This document shows positions 30,320 to 41,609 of a stretch of 64,000 nucleotides of DNA, piece after piece. Position 1 is the first letter of the stretch; each line of letters begins with the position of its first letter. The stretch comes from Aquabacterium sp. GTDB taxonomy: Bacteria; Pseudomonadota; Gammaproteobacteria; Burkholderiales; Burkholderiaceae_C. The notes beneath the pieces are model-generated. The model did not search any database and had not been told where the DNA came from. It worked only from the letters and a program-made list of their open reading frames with translations. Made by a program: the position numbers and the translations under genes. Location of the stretch: the NCBI RefSeq assembly GCF_016234775.1, contig NZ_JACRAH010000031.1, positions 1 to 64,000 on the forward strand. Direction: 5' to 3'.

Positions 30320-31572
30320 GTTCGGATTGTCGGATAGGCAGGGTAGTCCGGACTGGGTACCTCTGCGTCGATGGGATTGTGCATGTCGAAACGGGGATCT
30401 GGCGCCAGATTGGCACCAGGAACACCTTCCAGGCCGTGCAATGCTGCTTCAGCGAGTACCGCGCGCAACACATCCAGGCCTTCGCCCTTGAGTGCGCTGA
30501 CGAACACGCGCACGCAACGGCGCCCCGAGGGCAATTCGTAAATATCGCGCAACACCCGCGGCTGCTGGTGCGCATCAAGGCAGTCGCTCTTGTTGAACAC
30601 CAGCACTTGGGGCAATTGCCCTGCACCGATGCTGTCAAGCACACGTAGCACCTCGTCGATCTGCTCGTGCAGAACCGGGCTGGCGGCGTCCACCACATGG
30701 ATCAACAAATCTGCTTCGGCAGCCTCTTGCAAGGTCGCCTCGAAAGACTCAACCAAAGAGTGCGGCAGATCACGGATGAAGCCCACGGTGTCAGACAGGG
30801 TCACACTGCGCTGCGCTTCGGCCAGAAACAGCTGACGCGTGGTCGTGTCCAACGTGGCAAACAGCTGGTTGGCAGCGTAGGTGCCCGCCTTTGTCAAGGC
30901 GTTGAACAGCGTGGACTTGCCTGCGTTGGTGTACCCAACCAGAGACACGCGGAACGCACCGGTACGCTCACGCGAGCGCCGCTGGGTATTGCGCTGCTTC
31001 TTGACTTTGATGAGGCTAGCCTTGAGCGACTTGATCTTGGCATCGATCATGCGACGGTCCAGCTCAATCTGTGTTTCCCCAGGGCCGCCACGGTGGCCGA
31101 CGCCACCACGCTGACGCTCCAGGTGGGACCAGCGGCGCACCAGGCGCGTCGAGAGGTATTGAAGTCGAGCGAGCTCAACCTGCAACTTGCCCTCGTGGCT
31201 GCGCGCTCGCGCACCAAAAATTTCGAGGATGAGACCCGTGCGGTCCAGCACCTCAACGCCCAGATGGCGTTCGAGATTACGTTGCTGAGCGGGAGAAAGT
31301 GCCTGATCGAAGATCACGCCGTGCGCCTGATACAGGTCCACGATCGACTTGATTTCATCGGCTTTGCCGGAGCCCACAAAGAAGGCTGCGTCGGGCGACT
31401 TGCGCTTTGCCGTCACCTTGGCCACGGGTTGATCACCCGCAGACTCAGCCAGCAAGGCAAGCTCATCCAATGTGGGATCAAAGGATGACCCGGGGCCAAA
31501 ATCGACCCCGACCAGCACGACCCGCGGGTCCTCGGAAGGATGAAGCACAGACGTTGAAGAGGAGGTCGTCAA
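30316..31572 (-). CDS. hflX: GTPase HflX
   Basis: About 418 residues, a ribosome-associated GTPase that splits stalled 70S ribosomes under heat stress. The N-terminal HflX domain (VVLVGVDFGPGSS onward, Gly-rich linker RQRGGVGHRGGPGETQIELDRR) precedes the G domain with GYTNAGKSTLFNAL, DTVGFIRDLP and NKSD. The only upstream start is TTG at 31572, without a good Shine-Dalgarno sequence; GTG at 31548 is an alternative. It follows hfq by about 52 bp and overlaps hflK by 4 bp. Confidence 0.95.
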   Translation of the reverse strand: MTTSSSTSVLHPSEDPRVVLVGVDFGPGSSFDPTLDELALLAESAGDQPVAKVTAKRKSPDAAFFVGSGKADEIKSIVDLYQAHGVIFDQALSPAQQRNLERHLGVEVLDRTGLILEIFGARARSHEGKLQVELARLQYLSTRLVRRWSHLERQRGGVGHRGGPGETQIELDRRMIDAKIKSLKASLIKVKKQRNTQRRSRERTGAFRVSLVGYTNAGKSTLFNALTKAGTYAANQLFATLDTTTRQLFLAEAQRSVTLSDTVGFIRDLPHSLVESFEATLQEAAEADLLIHVVDAASPVLHEQIDEVLRVLDSIGAGQLPQVLVFNKSDCLDAHQQPRVLRDIYELPSGRRCVRVFVSALKGEGLDVLRAVLAEAALHGLEGVPGANLAPDPRFDMHNPIDAEVPSPDYPAYPTIRT

Positions 31573-31624
31573 GGCGTCAGAGCTTGGGTCGGCTGGTTGA
31601 GAGAAACTGTTCAGCTTGCGCTGA

Positions 31625-31864
31625 TCAGTCTTCGGTCGATTCGCTGGCGTGGAAATTCACCGCACGCCCAGGCACCACCGTGGAAATGGCGTGCTTGTAG
31701 ACCATTTGCGTGACGGTATTGCGGAGCAACACGACGTACTGGTCGAACGATTCGATATGTCCCTGGAGTTTGATGCCGTTGACCAGGTAAATGGACACCG
31801 GCACATGTTCTCTGCGCAAAAGGTTCAGGAAGGGGTCTTGTAGGAGTTGCCCTTTGTTGCTCAC
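31625..31864 (-). CDS. hfq: RNA chaperone Hfq
   Basis: 79-residue Sm-like hexamer that pairs small RNAs with mRNAs. It is [20 protein letters not shown] at the start, then the Sm1 motif [20 protein letters not shown] and the Sm2 motif [10 protein letters not shown]. The start is GTG at 31864, set by GGAG (31871-31874) six bases upstream and by homology; a longer frame from 31900 is not credible. The C-terminal tail is short, as in other betaproteobacteria. It sits between der and hflX; an hfq-hflX pair is conserved widely. Confidence 0.96.
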   Translation of the reverse strand: MSNKGQLLQDPFLNLLRREHVPVSIYLVNGIKLQGHIESFDQYVVLLRNTVTQMVYKHAISTVVPGRAVNFHASESTED

Positions 31865-32001
31865 GATATGCTCCGTGTTGAAAAGTTTCGGATTTGCCAC
31901 CTTAACACAGTCCCCGTCTCCTGACCGGATATGGTTATGTGATCGATGACGCTGTGCGGGGTTAAATGCCCTTGCCCAGCGCCACTTTCAGGCGGCAAAA
32001 G

Positions 32002-33363
32002 TCATTGTTCCTTGTCGGCAAACGGATTCTGCGACGACTTGAACTCGATGCGCAAGGGTGTGCCCGTGAGCTTGAAATGCTCGCGGAAACGCCCTTCCAG
32101 ATAGCGTTGATAGGCAGCGCTGATGTGCTCCAGCGAATTGCCGTGGATGACGATGATGGGCGGATTCTGACCGCCCTGGTGGGCGTAACGCAGCTTGGGG
32201 CGATACGCACCAGCCAGCTTGGGCTGCTGGAACTGCACGGCCTCTTGCAGCAGGCGCGTGAGCACCGGCGTAGGCAGCTTCTTGGTGGCGGAGACCCAGG
32301 CGGCCGTGATGGCCTTCCACAGCGGCCCCAGGCCCTGGCGCTTGATCGCCGAGATGTGCAGCACGGGTGCGAACTTCAGGAAGGCCAGGCGCTGCTCGAT
32401 CGAGCGCTGCAGCATCTCTCGCTGGTAGCTGTCCACCGCATCCCACTTGTTGATGGCGATCACAACGGCGCGACCGGATTCCAGCACGAAGCCGGCGATG
32501 TGCGCGTCCTGCTCCGTCACGCCCTGCGTGGCATCCACCAGCAGCAGCACGACGTTGGCGTCGGAAATTGCCTGCAGGGTCTTGACCACGGAGAACTTCT
32601 CGATGGCCTCGAAAACCTTACCCTTGCGACGCAGGCCCGCCGTGTCGATCAACTCGAAGCGCTTGCCTTCACGCTCGAACGGCACGCTGATGGCGTCTCG
32701 CGTGGTGCCTGGCATGTCAAAGGCCACCAGACGCTCCTCACCCAACCAGGTGTTGATCAAGGTGGACTTGCCAACGTTGGGGCGCCCTGCCACGGCCAGC
32801 CGGATGGGCTTGTCGAGGTCCATCTCGCGCCAGTCACGACCGTCGAGCGGATCATCCTCGTCTTCCTCGGGGAAGAAGCCCTCCAGCGACATGTCAACCA
32901 GGCTGCGGATACCCTGCCCGTGCGCCGCAGACACCGGGATCGGCTCACCGATACCCAGTTCATAGAACTCGGCCAGTTGCGGGCCGGTCTGCATGCCTTC
33001 TGCCTTGTTGGCAGCCAGCAGCACCTTCTTGTTGGCCGTGCGCAGGTACTTGGCGATGTCGTGATCCTGCGCCGACAAGCCATTGCGGGCATCGACGACA
33101 AAGATCACGGCATCAGCTTCAGCCACAGCCTGACGCGTCTGCTTGGCCATTTCCTTGAAGATGCCGGAGGTGCACTCAGGCTCAAAACCACCGGTATCGA
33201 TGACGATGAACTCGTGCGAGCCCAGCTTCCCCTCACCATAGTGACGGTCGCGGGTCAGGCCGGCAAAGTCGGCCACGATGGCATCGCGGCTCTTGGTCAT
33301 CCGGTTGAACAACGTCGATTTGCCGACGTTGGGTCGTCCGACCAAGGCAATAACTGGTTTCAT
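32002..33363 (-). CDS. der: Ribosome biogenesis GTPase Der (EngA)
   Basis: 453 residues with two tandem G domains, each with a P-loop [10 protein letters not shown] (residues about 8-17 and 188-197), plus DTGGFE and [20 protein letters not shown] switch regions, and a C-terminal KH-like domain ending in basic residues. Der is essential for 50S assembly. It lies 18 bp after bamB; the order bamB-der is conserved across proteobacteria. 137 bp separate it from hfq, enough for an hfq promoter. Confidence 0.97.
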   Translation of the reverse strand: MKPVIALVGRPNVGKSTLFNRMTKSRDAIVADFAGLTRDRHYGEGKLGSHEFIVIDTGGFEPECTSGIFKEMAKQTRQAVAEADAVIFVVDARNGLSAQDHDIAKYLRTANKKVLLAANKAEGMQTGPQLAEFYELGIGEPIPVSAAHGQGIRSLVDMSLEGFFPEEDEDDPLDGRDWREMDLDKPIRLAVAGRPNVGKSTLINTWLGEERLVAFDMPGTTRDAISVPFEREGKRFELIDTAGLRRKGKVFEAIEKFSVVKTLQAISDANVVLLLVDATQGVTEQDAHIAGFVLESGRAVVIAINKWDAVDSYQREMLQRSIEQRLAFLKFAPVLHISAIKRQGLGPLWKAITAAWVSATKKLPTPVLTRLLQEAVQFQQPKLAGAYRPKLRYAHQGGQNPPIIVIHGNSLEHISAAYQRYLEGRFREHFKLTGTPLRIEFKSSQNPFADKEQ

Positions 33364-33381
33364 GAATTCTCAACTAACAGA

Positions 33382-34539
33382 TCAATTGGCACGCAGCGCG
33401 TACAAGGTGCCCTTGCGGGTGACAACCAACAGGGTCTCACCATGGGCCACTGGCGCAGCGGCCAGCGGATCATCCAATTCGAATCGGCCTACCGTGCGAC
33501 CATCTTCGGCAGCCAGCACATGCAGGTAATCCTTGCCGTCGCCGACCACAACACGGTTGCCCCAGACTGCCGGCGCGCTCAGGTTGCGATAGGTGAAACG
33601 ATCAGCGCGCCACAGCACATCGCCGTTTTCAGCCTTCCAGGCCGTCAGGCGGTCCGCACCGTCGGCACCGACCACCAGGCGCTGATCCGCGCCCACGGCC
33701 TGCCGACCTGCTTGCGGTTTGCTCCAACGCAAGGAGCCACGATTGAGCTCAACGCAAGCCACGTTCAATTGGAATGTGCGCACGCAAGCCTCATCATCGA
33801 CACGCGCCATCGGACCGACCAGATCAGCCAGACGCTCGACTTCATTCGTGCCACGCGGCGTGCCGACGTTCAGGTCAAAACGAACCGTACCTTTGAGCGG
33901 ATCCAGGCCGACCAGACGAGGTCCCTGCCCCACCAGCAAGGTATCGCGGAAGGCTGTGATCACACCCGCATTGGCCAGGGCCAGGGGCTCGCCACCGGGG
34001 CGCTGGTATTGCCACAACCAACGGCCATTCTGAACGTCATATGCGCGCACGCTGCGGTCAACCGACTGAATGAACACCCGCTCCCCGGCAACCAGAGGCG
34101 CCGTGATCACTCGACCAGGCAAACGCTCACGCCACAGCACCTTGCCCTGATCGAAAGCGACCAGTTCGTTGGCTTGCGTCACCACGGCGGCATAACGCCC
34201 ATCGCTGCCAACGGAGGCCGTCAAGTCGGCACCGGCCTTGCCCCTCCAGCGCTCTTTGCCCGTCGCAACCTCGAAGGACACCACTTCGCCATCCTTGCTG
34301 GCGGTCGTGACCTGCCCGTCGCGAACGGCCAGAATAAGGTTGCCATCGATGGAGCCGACACGGTGCGACCACAGCGTCGTCAGCCGCACGGTGGGTGTCA
34401 GCGACTCCAGTGCCGCAGGGCTGGGCTTGCTGGAGCCGCACGCGGCCAGCACCATCAGCATGGCCGAAGAGACGAGCAACTTGCTCATGCGTGATGAGAC
34501 CGGGGACATTTTCACCAGCTTGGCGCGAATCAGGGTCAT
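33382..34539 (-). CDS. bamB: Outer membrane assembly lipoprotein BamB
   Basis: 385 residues, a PQQ-like eight-blade beta-propeller of the Bam complex. A lipoprotein signal with lipobox LAAC (Cys near residue 34) precedes repeated WR, GD-VL-W and LVVGDGKD-type blades. The ATG at 34539 has GGAAG five bases upstream; ATGs at 34509 and 34488 would give shorter signal peptides. It lies between yfgM and der. bamA and bamD are at other sites in this window. Confidence 0.95.
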   Translation of the reverse strand: MTLIRAKLVKMSPVSSRMSKLLVSSAMLMVLAACGSSKPSPAALESLTPTVRLTTLWSHRVGSIDGNLILAVRDGQVTTASKDGEVVSFEVATGKERWRGKAGADLTASVGSDGRYAAVVTQANELVAFDQGKVLWRERLPGRVITAPLVAGERVFIQSVDRSVRAYDVQNGRWLWQYQRPGGEPLALANAGVITAFRDTLLVGQGPRLVGLDPLKGTVRFDLNVGTPRGTNEVERLADLVGPMARVDDEACVRTFQLNVACVELNRGSLRWSKPQAGRQAVGADQRLVVGADGADRLTAWKAENGDVLWRADRFTYRNLSAPAVWGNRVVVGDGKDYLHVLAAEDGRTVGRFELDDPLAAAPVAHGETLLVVTRKGTLYALRAN

Positions 34540-34602
34540 GTGTGCTTCCAGGAAAGCGTCCAGTTTTTATGGGTACCGCCAGACGGCACAGTATCAGATA
34601 GA

Positions 34603-35319
34603 TCAGTTCGTAGGCGCCAGACCAGGCGGCATGCCTGTCGGTGCACCCGTAGCGACGGGTGCGACCTTGTTATGCAACGGTGCGGGTGGCTGCCCCAAAG
34701 CAGTCAACTTGCTTTCAATGAAGCGACGGTATTCGACCGTGGCATCCACACCCTTCCATGCTGCCAGATAGGCTTTGGCGGCCTCATCCTTCTTGCCTTG
34801 CGCCATCAGGATGTCGCCACGGCGGTCATCTGCCAGCGGTGTGAACTCGGCAGGCAAATCGGCGCCCAAGGTCTTGAGCGCTTCGTCATACTGCTTGGCG
34901 TCCATCTGCATACCGGCCAGACGAAGCCGGGCCACGGCCACGAGATTGGCGTTCTTGCCGCCGCTGACCAGCCATTGCAAGGTGGCCTTGGCCTGATCGG
35001 CTTTCTTGTTGTCGGACTCCACCTTGGCCGCCAGCAAGGCACCTTGCTCGGTGAAAGTCGCGCCGGCGTACTTGTCCTTCATGTCGCCGAAGATCTGCCC
35101 AACCTTGTCGGCATTGCCCGCCAGTGCGGCACGATCCAGCTCCTCGTACAGCGCCGCTGCTGCCGTGCCGCGCTGTTGCTGCCAGTACAGGTAGTAGGAC
35201 CAGGCTGCATATGCACCCAACCCCAACACCAGCACCCACGTGATCAGGTTGCCATACTGCTTCCAGAAGTGCTTGAACTGGTCAAGCTGTTCCTGTTGTT
35301 CGAGATCGTAGGTCGCCAT
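34603..35319 (-). CDS. yfgM: YfgM-family tetratricopeptide membrane protein
   Basis: 238 residues. A cytoplasmic N-terminus (MATYDLEQQEQLDQFKHFWKQY) is followed by one membrane helix (about 24-46) and a periplasmic TPR-like domain rich in A-A-L-Y-E-E and LRLAGMQ repeats. The E. coli homologue is an ancillary subunit of the SecYEG-PpiD translocon. It sits in the fixed hisS-yfgM-bamB-der order. The Pro/Ala/Gly-rich tail after residue about 215 is variable. Confidence 0.92.
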   Translation of the reverse strand: MATYDLEQQEQLDQFKHFWKQYGNLITWVLVLGLGAYAAWSYYLYWQQQRGTAAAALYEELDRAALAGNADKVGQIFGDMKDKYAGATFTEQGALLAAKVESDNKKADQAKATLQWLVSGGKNANLVAVARLRLAGMQMDAKQYDEALKTLGADLPAEFTPLADDRRGDILMAQGKKDEAAKAYLAAWKGVDATVEYRRFIESKLTALGQPPAPLHNKVAPVATGAPTGMPPGLAPTN

Positions 35320-35355
35320 GGCGGTTCCCGTTTGAATGTGTGTAAAAGCCGAGGA

Positions 35356-36657
35356 TTATGACTGCGAGGAAGGCAACAAGGACTCCGCCCATTCCCCAGG
35401 GGTGGCCAAAGGCCGCGTCACCTGCTCACCGCCATCGCGCAGCGGTTTGACGGACACCTGCCCCTGCGCAACCTCGTCGGGCCCGAAAATCAAGGCATAA
35501 CGTGCGCCGCTGGCATCCGCCTTCTTGAATTGGGACTTGGGGCTGGCCGGACCATCCTTGCCTGCCGGATTGAGCACAACCTGAACACCCTTGGCGCGCA
35601 GACCCTCAATCGTGGTCAGGACGGTCGAGATTGGCGTACCCGTGAACACCACGGCAAAAGCATCAGGCGCCGTCGAGGGCGACTCAATGCCCACTTCCTG
35701 CAAGAGCAGCAACAGGCGCTCCATGCCCAGGCCCCAGCCGACGGCTGGCGCAGATTTGCCGCCCAATTGTTCGATGAGGCCATCGTAGCGGCCGCCGCCA
35801 CACACCGTGCCTTGCGCGCCCAACTTGTCGGTCACCCACTCGAACACGGTGAGGTTGTAGTAATCCATGCCACGCACCAGGCGCGTGTTGACCTGATACG
35901 GCACGCCCGCCACATCCAACACGTGCTTGATGGCGCCGAAATGCTCCAGAGAAGCCTCGCCCAGGAAGTCGATCAGCTTGGGCGCACCTTCCACGATGGG
36001 CTGCATCGCGGGGTTCTTCGTGTCGAGAATGCGCAGCGGATTGGTGTGCAGGCGGCGGCGCGCCTCCTCATCCAGCAACTCGGCGTGTGATTCCAGATAC
36101 GTGATCAAGGCCGCGCGGTGCGCCTTGCGCTCTTCAGGCTGCCCCAAGGAGTTGATCTGCAGCGACACATCCCGACCGATCTTCAGGCCCAGATCACGCC
36201 ACAGCGCGGCGGTCATCAGGATCAACTCGGCATCGACATCGGGGCCGGCAAAGCCCAGCACCTCGGCACCCACCTGGTGGAACTGGCGATAGCGCCCTTT
36301 CTGAGGACGCTCGTGGCGGAACATGGGGCCGATGTAGTACAGGCGCTTGCCGCCTTCGTACAGGAAGTTGTGTTCAATGATGGCCCGCACGGAGCCAGCC
36401 GTGCCTTCGGGGCGCAGCGTGAGCTTGTCACCATTGAGGCTGTCTTCAAAGGAGTACATCTCCTTCTCGACGATATCGGTCACCTCGCCCAGCCCCCGCA
36501 CAAACAAGGCCGTGGGCTCCACGATGGGCGTACGCATATTCTGGTAGCCGTAGCGGCGCATCACCTTGCGCACCACGTCTTCCAGCCATTCCCAGCGCGC
36601 CGATTCCGGCGGCAGGATGTCGTTCATGCCTTTGATGGCTTTCAAAATCTCGGCCAT
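35356..36657 (-). CDS. hisS: Histidyl-tRNA synthetase
   Basis: 433-residue class II synthetase. Motif 1 lies near [17 protein letters not shown]; motif 2 is [20 protein letters not shown]; the histidine-specific [15 protein letters not shown] and motif 3 [14 protein letters not shown] are intact. The C-terminal anticodon-binding domain ends about residue 420. It lies between ispG (41 bp upstream) and yfgM. hisZ, a catalytically dead paralogue, is encoded 8 kb away. Confidence 0.98.
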   Translation of the reverse strand: MAEILKAIKGMNDILPPESARWEWLEDVVRKVMRRYGYQNMRTPIVEPTALFVRGLGEVTDIVEKEMYSFEDSLNGDKLTLRPEGTAGSVRAIIEHNFLYEGGKRLYYIGPMFRHERPQKGRYRQFHQVGAEVLGFAGPDVDAELILMTAALWRDLGLKIGRDVSLQINSLGQPEERKAHRAALITYLESHAELLDEEARRRLHTNPLRILDTKNPAMQPIVEGAPKLIDFLGEASLEHFGAIKHVLDVAGVPYQVNTRLVRGMDYYNLTVFEWVTDKLGAQGTVCGGGRYDGLIEQLGGKSAPAVGWGLGMERLLLLLQEVGIESPSTAPDAFAVVFTGTPISTVLTTIEGLRAKGVQVVLNPAGKDGPASPKSQFKKADASGARYALIFGPDEVAQGQVSVKPLRDGGEQVTRPLATPGEWAESLLPSSQS

Positions 36658-36698
36658 GGATGGATCTTCTTCTTGTCGGTATGGATGCAGGCGACCGC

Positions 36699-37973
36699 TC
36701 AGGAGGCGGATTCAGCCTTGTTGAAACGGCGATCGATGTAGTTCTGCACGATCTGCTGGAATTCTTCGGCGATGCGCTCGCCACGCAGCGTCATGGCTTT
36801 TTCACCATCAATGAACACGGGGGCGGCAGGCGCCTCGCCGTTGCCTGGAAGGCTGATGCCGATGTCGGCATGCTTGCTCTCGCCCGGGCCGTTGACGATG
36901 CAGCCCATCACGGCCACCTTGAGCTTTTCGACGCCGGGATACTGGCTGCGCCAGACAGGCATCTGGGCACGCAGAAAGTCGTCGATCTGCTTGGCCAGTT
37001 CCTGGAAGGTGGTGCTGGTGGTGCGGCCACAGCCTGGGCAAGCGGTCACGCTGGGCACGAAGGTGCGCAGCCCCAGGGCCTGAAGGATCTCAAGTGCCAC
37101 CACGACCTCTTGCGTGCGGGCCTCACCGGGCAGAGGCGTCAAGGACACGCGGATGGTGTCGCCAATGCCTTCCTGCAGCAGGATGGACAGCGCCGTGGCC
37201 GATGCCACCGTGCCTTTGGTGGCCATGCCGGCCTCGGTCAGACCCAGGTGCAGCGGGTAGTCACAACGATCGGCCAGGCCGCGGTAGACACTGATCAAAT
37301 CCTGCACACCACTGACCTTGCAGGACAGGATGATCTGGTCGGGCGGCATACCCAATTCGCGCGCTGCTTGCGCCGACTGTAAGGCCGAGCTGATCAAGGC
37401 CTGGTACATGACTTGCTGAGCGTCCCAGGGATCGGCGCTGCGGGCGTTCTCGTCCATCAGGGACGCCAGCAGTTCCTGATCCAGACTGCCCCAGTTCACA
37501 CCGATGCGAACCGGCTTGTTGTAGCGCATGGCCACTTCGATCATCTGTGCGAACTGGCGATCACCCTTGTCACCCTTGCCCACATTACCAGGATTGATCC
37601 GGTACTTGGACAGGGCTTCAGCGCAAGCCGGGTAATCGGTGAGCAGGCGGTGCCCGTTGTAGTGGAAATCGCCCACCAGGGGCACGTCGATGCCCATGCG
37701 ATCGAGCTGTTCACGCACATGTGGCACGGCCTCGGCGGCCTCAGGCGTATTCACCGTGATGCGAACCAGTTCCGATCCTGCCAGGGCCAATTCCTTGACC
37801 TGAATGGCTGTGCCGATCACGTCCACGGTATCCGTGTTGGTCATCGACTGGACGCGCACAGGCGCATCGCCACCGATCGTCACCACTCGAGACCCCCACA
37901 CGACACGGGCCTGCCGCGAACGGCGCGCGGCTGGTCGAGCGATGTCGATGAGGCGATGATTTTCCAGAGTCAT
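36699..37973 (-). CDS. ispG: 4-hydroxy-3-methylbut-2-enyl diphosphate synthase
   Basis: 424-residue [4Fe-4S] enzyme of the MEP isoprenoid pathway that makes HMBPP. The cluster ligands lie in [20 protein letters not shown] and in [17 protein letters not shown]. The N-terminal TIM-barrel part begins [27 protein letters not shown]. The ATG overlaps the rodZ stop by 4 bp (ATGA). The pathway enzyme dxr is also in this window. Order pilW-rodZ-ispG-hisS is conserved. Confidence 0.97.
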   Translation of the reverse strand: MTLENHRLIDIARPAARRSRQARVVWGSRVVTIGGDAPVRVQSMTNTDTVDVIGTAIQVKELALAGSELVRITVNTPEAAEAVPHVREQLDRMGIDVPLVGDFHYNGHRLLTDYPACAEALSKYRINPGNVGKGDKGDRQFAQMIEVAMRYNKPVRIGVNWGSLDQELLASLMDENARSADPWDAQQVMYQALISSALQSAQAARELGMPPDQIILSCKVSGVQDLISVYRGLADRCDYPLHLGLTEAGMATKGTVASATALSILLQEGIGDTIRVSLTPLPGEARTQEVVVALEILQALGLRTFVPSVTACPGCGRTTSTTFQELAKQIDDFLRAQMPVWRSQYPGVEKLKVAVMGCIVNGPGESKHADIGISLPGNGEAPAAPVFIDGEKAMTLRGERIAEEFQQIVQNYIDRRFNKAESAS

Positions 37974-38968
37974 TTCAATTCCACGCGTGCGACGTTGTTG
38001 CGCGTCTGTAGCGCCATATCCACGGGCTGCCCCTTGTAGCTCAAGCTGACGCCTGCCGCGTTGCCAATGAGTACCTTGAGCGGCGGCGTGCCGTTGAGCG
38101 ACAGTGTCTGGCCTGGCGTCACCTGTTGAGACAGCAGCTTGACGCCCTTGGCGTCACGCACATCCACCCACGATGCGGCCGTCACGGTCAGCACCAAGGG
38201 CCCTGCTCCTGCGCCGATCATGGGCATCGACGCTGACGGATGCGCCACGGTCGCCAAGCGAGGATCAGCGGCAACCGCAACGGAAGCAGCGCCTTCGACC
38301 ACATCCAGGACCAACGGGGCCTGAGCCCCTGACGCCGCGACCACTGGTAACGCCGTGCTGGCAGAAGCCGCCGCATCCGACGGCACATCGGCCACAACCT
38401 CAGGTGCCGAGGCTTCTGTCGACTGCGCCAGCGCGGCGGAGGCGGCCTGCTCGACTGCCGTAGCCTGCACCGCACGCGGGGAGGTTTGTAGTACTTGCTG
38501 CACCCAGGCCGGTACGTCGACCGAATCAGGCAGGACATAGATCACGACGGCACCTGCCAGCAACACGATGGGCGCCAGCCATTTGAACGTCAACAAGCCC
38601 GACCAGTCCCACTGGCGATCAAACAGCGGGGAACCGCCACGCACATCCTTGAAGGGCTGATTCAGGGGCGGCTTGCCCTCGGCGAGCGCCGTTGGCCGAG
38701 CGGCCGGCAAAGCAGCCAATACCGCGGTGGGATCCAGCTTCAAGGCGCGACACACCGTCATGGCCAGGGCTCGCGTGAAGTTGGCATCCGGCAACTTGTC
38801 GAACTGGCCTTGCTCCAAAGCATCCAGCTTGGCCGGCGTGACTTTGATGGTGGCGGCGAGCCCCTCAATCGTCATGTTCTGGGCCTCGCGCGCCAGACGC
38901 AACATCTCACCAGCGCCGCGGTTGCCCGCATCTGGCGACGACAGGATGATCGGCGTCGGCTCAGTCAT
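37970..38968 (-). CDS. rodZ: RodZ-like helix-turn-helix membrane protein
   Basis: 332 residues from the ATG at 38968. A cytoplasmic HTH domain ([32 protein letters not shown]) precedes one membrane helix ([19 protein letters not shown]), a long Ala/Pro/Ser-rich periplasmic linker and a C-terminal DUF4115 beta domain ([16 protein letters not shown]). RodZ anchors the MreB cytoskeleton and shapes rod cells. It overlaps the pilW stop by 8 bp and the ispG start by 4 bp. The linker is unusually rich in Ala and Ser. Confidence 0.9.
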   Translation of the reverse strand: MTEPTPIILSSPDAGNRGAGEMLRLAREAQNMTIEGLAATIKVTPAKLDALEQGQFDKLPDANFTRALAMTVCRALKLDPTAVLAALPAARPTALAEGKPPLNQPFKDVRGGSPLFDRQWDWSGLLTFKWLAPIVLLAGAVVIYVLPDSVDVPAWVQQVLQTSPRAVQATAVEQAASAALAQSTEASAPEVVADVPSDAAASASTALPVVAASGAQAPLVLDVVEGAASVAVAADPRLATVAHPSASMPMIGAGAGPLVLTVTAASWVDVRDAKGVKLLSQQVTPGQTLSLNGTPPLKVLIGNAAGVSLSYKGQPVDMALQTRNNVARVELK

Positions 38969-39782
38969 CGTATTTCCCCAACTCCATCGCGTTGGTCTCA
39001 CGGGCTGTCGGGAAGCGGCTACGCAATTGCGCCGCCATTTCATCGCGTCCATTGGCGTTGCCCAGGCGATGCTCGATGCGGATAGCCAGCCACAAGGACT
39101 CCGCCGTCACCTGTGCCGGTACATTGTTCACGCGGCGGATATAAAAGCGCGCACGCTCCATCTCGCCGCGACGGTGCAGCACGGAAGCCAGGTTGAAAGC
39201 CGTCGCGGGGTTGGATGGATCCAGCTCGTAAGAATGCACCAGCGTTTTTTCGGCCTCAGGGTAGAGGCCGGCGCTGATCTGGCACACACCGCGAACCAGC
39301 AATGTCTTGCTGGTCGACACGGTCTGAGGCAATGCTGCGGCGCGCTCGAACAAGGCATCAGCTTCGGCGAACTGCCCTTTGCGGCAGAGGTGCCAACCGT
39401 AGTTGTGCAGCACACTGCCATTGTTGGCATCCAGCGACAAGGCCTGCTTGTAGTTGGCGACAGCGCGTGCATCTTCGCCCATGGCGTCATAGATCAAGGC
39501 ACGCATCTCGTAAGCATCCGGCAGCGAAGGGTCAATCGCCACAGCCTGCTTCAACTCATCGAGCGCCGTCGTGAATTGCCCTTGTGCGTAATAGGTTGAA
39601 GCCAGCTCCATCCGGATGCGCGAACGCTTTCGCACATCGCCCTCGTCTGATGAGGTCGTGATGTCGCCAGAAGACGACATCCTTGACGCGGGGCCACCGG
39701 CGCAGCCACCCAGATGCCCCAGGCTCACCATGAAGGCACCCAGCGTGCAAGCTGTCAACACCACCGAGCGAAGCATCCTCAT
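38961..39782 (-). CDS. pilW: Type IV pilus biogenesis lipoprotein PilW/PilF
   Basis: 273 residues with a lipoprotein signal (lipobox LGGC at about residues 24-27) and about six TPR motifs (RMELASTYYAQGQFTTALDEL, ALIYDAMGEDARAVANYKQAL and others). PilW/PilF helps the PilQ secretin assemble in the outer membrane. AAGGAG lies 8 bp before the ATG at 39782, fixing the start. It follows rlmN by 66 bp, the usual position in proteobacteria; no other pilus genes are in the window. Confidence 0.9.
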   Translation of the reverse strand: MRMLRSVVLTACTLGAFMVSLGHLGGCAGGPASRMSSSGDITTSSDEGDVRKRSRIRMELASTYYAQGQFTTALDELKQAVAIDPSLPDAYEMRALIYDAMGEDARAVANYKQALSLDANNGSVLHNYGWHLCRKGQFAEADALFERAAALPQTVSTSKTLLVRGVCQISAGLYPEAEKTLVHSYELDPSNPATAFNLASVLHRRGEMERARFYIRRVNNVPAQVTAESLWLAIRIEHRLGNANGRDEMAAQLRSRFPTARETNAMELGKYDD

Positions 39783-39848
39783 GCAGCAGTCTCCTTGAAA
39801 AGGGTTCAGTGTAGAGGCTTCAGCGCCCCGCTCTCGCCCGCACACGCA

Positions 39849-40991
39849 TCAATGCGCGTGGCGGTTACGTTCCCCGGGCTTCGGGGACGCCACCTTGGCC
39901 TCGACAGGTTGACGCAACATGCGGTCGCGGGCATTGGTGCGATCCTGCACCTCCCCTGCCAACTGCCCACAGGCCGCGTCGATGTCGTCACCACGCGTCT
40001 TGCGGACCGTGGTGATGATCCCGGCGTCGGCCAGCAAGCGAGCGAACGCCTGCACGCGCTCATTCTGAGAACGATGCAAGCCCGACTGAGGGAAGGGATT
40101 GAAAGGAATCAGGTTGAACTTGCAGTTGATCTTGCCTTTGACCAGGGCAATCAACTCGCGGGCATGCACATCGGTGTCATTGACGCCATCGAGCATGCAG
40201 TATTCGAACGTGATGAAATCGCGCGGCGCCGCCTGCAGGTAATCGCGGCAGGCATCGAGCAATTCGTGAATCGGGTATTTCTTGTTGATCGGCACCAGCT
40301 CGTCGCGCAAGGCATCGTTGGGCGCATGCAGCGACACGGCCAGCGCAACGGGGCAATCGGTCTTCAGGCGCTCGATCATCGGCACCACACCCGAGGTGGA
40401 CACCGTGACGCGGCGGCGCGACAGACCATAACCGTGGTCATCGAGCATGACCTTCAAGGCCGGCACCAGCGCGCTGTAGTTCTGCAGCGGCTCACCCATG
40501 CCCATCATCACCACATTGCTGATGATGCGCTCGGACGTGTTCAAGCGCTGACGCAACACATGCTCGGCATGCCACAACTGAGCCAGGATCTCACCCGTGG
40601 TGAGATTGCGACTGAAACCCTGATGGCCTGTCGAGCAGAAACGGCAACCAACGGCACAGCCCGCCTGCGATGAAATGCACAGCGTGGCGCGGTCGTCTTC
40701 GGGAATGTAGACACTTTCGACAGCGTTGCCGCCGCCCACATCGAACAGCCACTTGATCGTGCCATCCGACGAGATGTGTTCGCTGATGACGGGCAGACGC
40801 TTGAGGGTGGCCACACCCTGGAGCTTGCCGCGCAGCGACTTGGCGAGATCCGACATCTGATCGAAATCGGTCGCACCTTTCTGATGGATCCAGCGGAACA
40901 ACTGGGTGGCGCGAAAACGCTTCTCGCCCAGTTGCTCGCAGAACGCGGTCAACCCCTCAAGGTCATAGTCAAGCAGATTGACGGCGTCCAT
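39849..40991 (-). CDS. rlmN: 23S rRNA (adenine2503-C2) / tRNA methyltransferase RlmN
   Basis: 380-residue radical-SAM methyltransferase. The [4Fe-4S] cysteines are in [17 protein letters not shown] (CxxxCxxC). A catalytic cysteine lies in [12 protein letters not shown], and the methyl-carrying cysteine in the C-terminal [11 protein letters not shown]. RlmN modifies A2503 of 23S rRNA and A37 of some tRNAs. It begins 35 bp after ndk and precedes pilW. The final 40 residues (basic and Pro-rich) are variable. Confidence 0.97.
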   Translation of the reverse strand: MDAVNLLDYDLEGLTAFCEQLGEKRFRATQLFRWIHQKGATDFDQMSDLAKSLRGKLQGVATLKRLPVISEHISSDGTIKWLFDVGGGNAVESVYIPEDDRATLCISSQAGCAVGCRFCSTGHQGFSRNLTTGEILAQLWHAEHVLRQRLNTSERIISNVVMMGMGEPLQNYSALVPALKVMLDDHGYGLSRRRVTVSTSGVVPMIERLKTDCPVALAVSLHAPNDALRDELVPINKKYPIHELLDACRDYLQAAPRDFITFEYCMLDGVNDTDVHARELIALVKGKINCKFNLIPFNPFPQSGLHRSQNERVQAFARLLADAGIITTVRKTRGDDIDAACGQLAGEVQDRTNARDRMLRQPVEAKVASPKPGERNRHAH

Positions 40992-41026
40992 ACTTCTTCT
41001 TGAACCAGCAAACGGTCAACAGCGAA

Positions 41027-41452
41027 TTAACGGCTGTAGACGTTCAGAGCGGGGAAGAAGAATGCGATTTCAACGGCGGCGGTTTCGGCAGCGTCCGAAC
41101 CGTGCACGGCGTTGGCGTCGATGCTGTCAGCGAAGTCAGCGCGGATGGTGCCCTTTTCGGCCTTCTTGGGGTCGGTAGCGCCCATCAGGTCGCGGTTCTT
41201 CAGGATCGCGCCTTCGCCTTCGAGCACTTGCACGAACACGGGGCCGGAGATCATGAAGCTCACCAGATCCTTGAAGAAAGGACGGGCAGCGTGCACAGCA
41301 TAGAAAGCTTCGGCTTCAGCTTGCGACAGTTGCACCAGCTTGGCAGCGGCCACCTTCAGGCCAGCGCCTTCAAAGCGGCTGACGATTTGGCCAATGACGT
41401 TCTTGGCAACGGCGTCGGGTTTGATGATCGAGAGGGTGCGTTCGATAGCCAT
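41027..41452 (-). CDS. ndk: Nucleoside diphosphate kinase
   Basis: 141 residues, the standard length. It transfers the gamma phosphate from ATP to other nucleoside diphosphates through a phospho-histidine. The active-site segment HGSDAAETA is present, as are the N-terminal [15 protein letters not shown] and [17 protein letters not shown]. It heads the ndk-rlmN-pilW-rodZ-ispG-hisS run. Confidence 0.98.
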   Translation of the reverse strand: MAIERTLSIIKPDAVAKNVIGQIVSRFEGAGLKVAAAKLVQLSQAEAEAFYAVHAARPFFKDLVSFMISGPVFVQVLEGEGAILKNRDLMGATDPKKAEKGTIRADFADSIDANAVHGSDAAETAAVEIAFFFPALNVYSR

Positions 41453-41609
41453 TTAGTTCTCCTGATTCTCAGAAAAGATCTGCAGATTTGACAAAACCCA
41501 GCATTGTACTGCGCGTCAGTGGCAGTGCCGAGCGTGAAAAGCATTCAAAGGCGGGGTGTCAACGCGGGTTTCCCTGAGGCAAGGCCACCCGACATCCCAC
41601 CATCCAAAA

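Noticed and set aside
31966..34494. Plus-strand open frame of 842 codons antisense to der and bamB
   Set aside because: Composition (His/Gln/Arg/Ala) and lack of family resemblance mark it as a shadow of the two conserved minus-strand genes.
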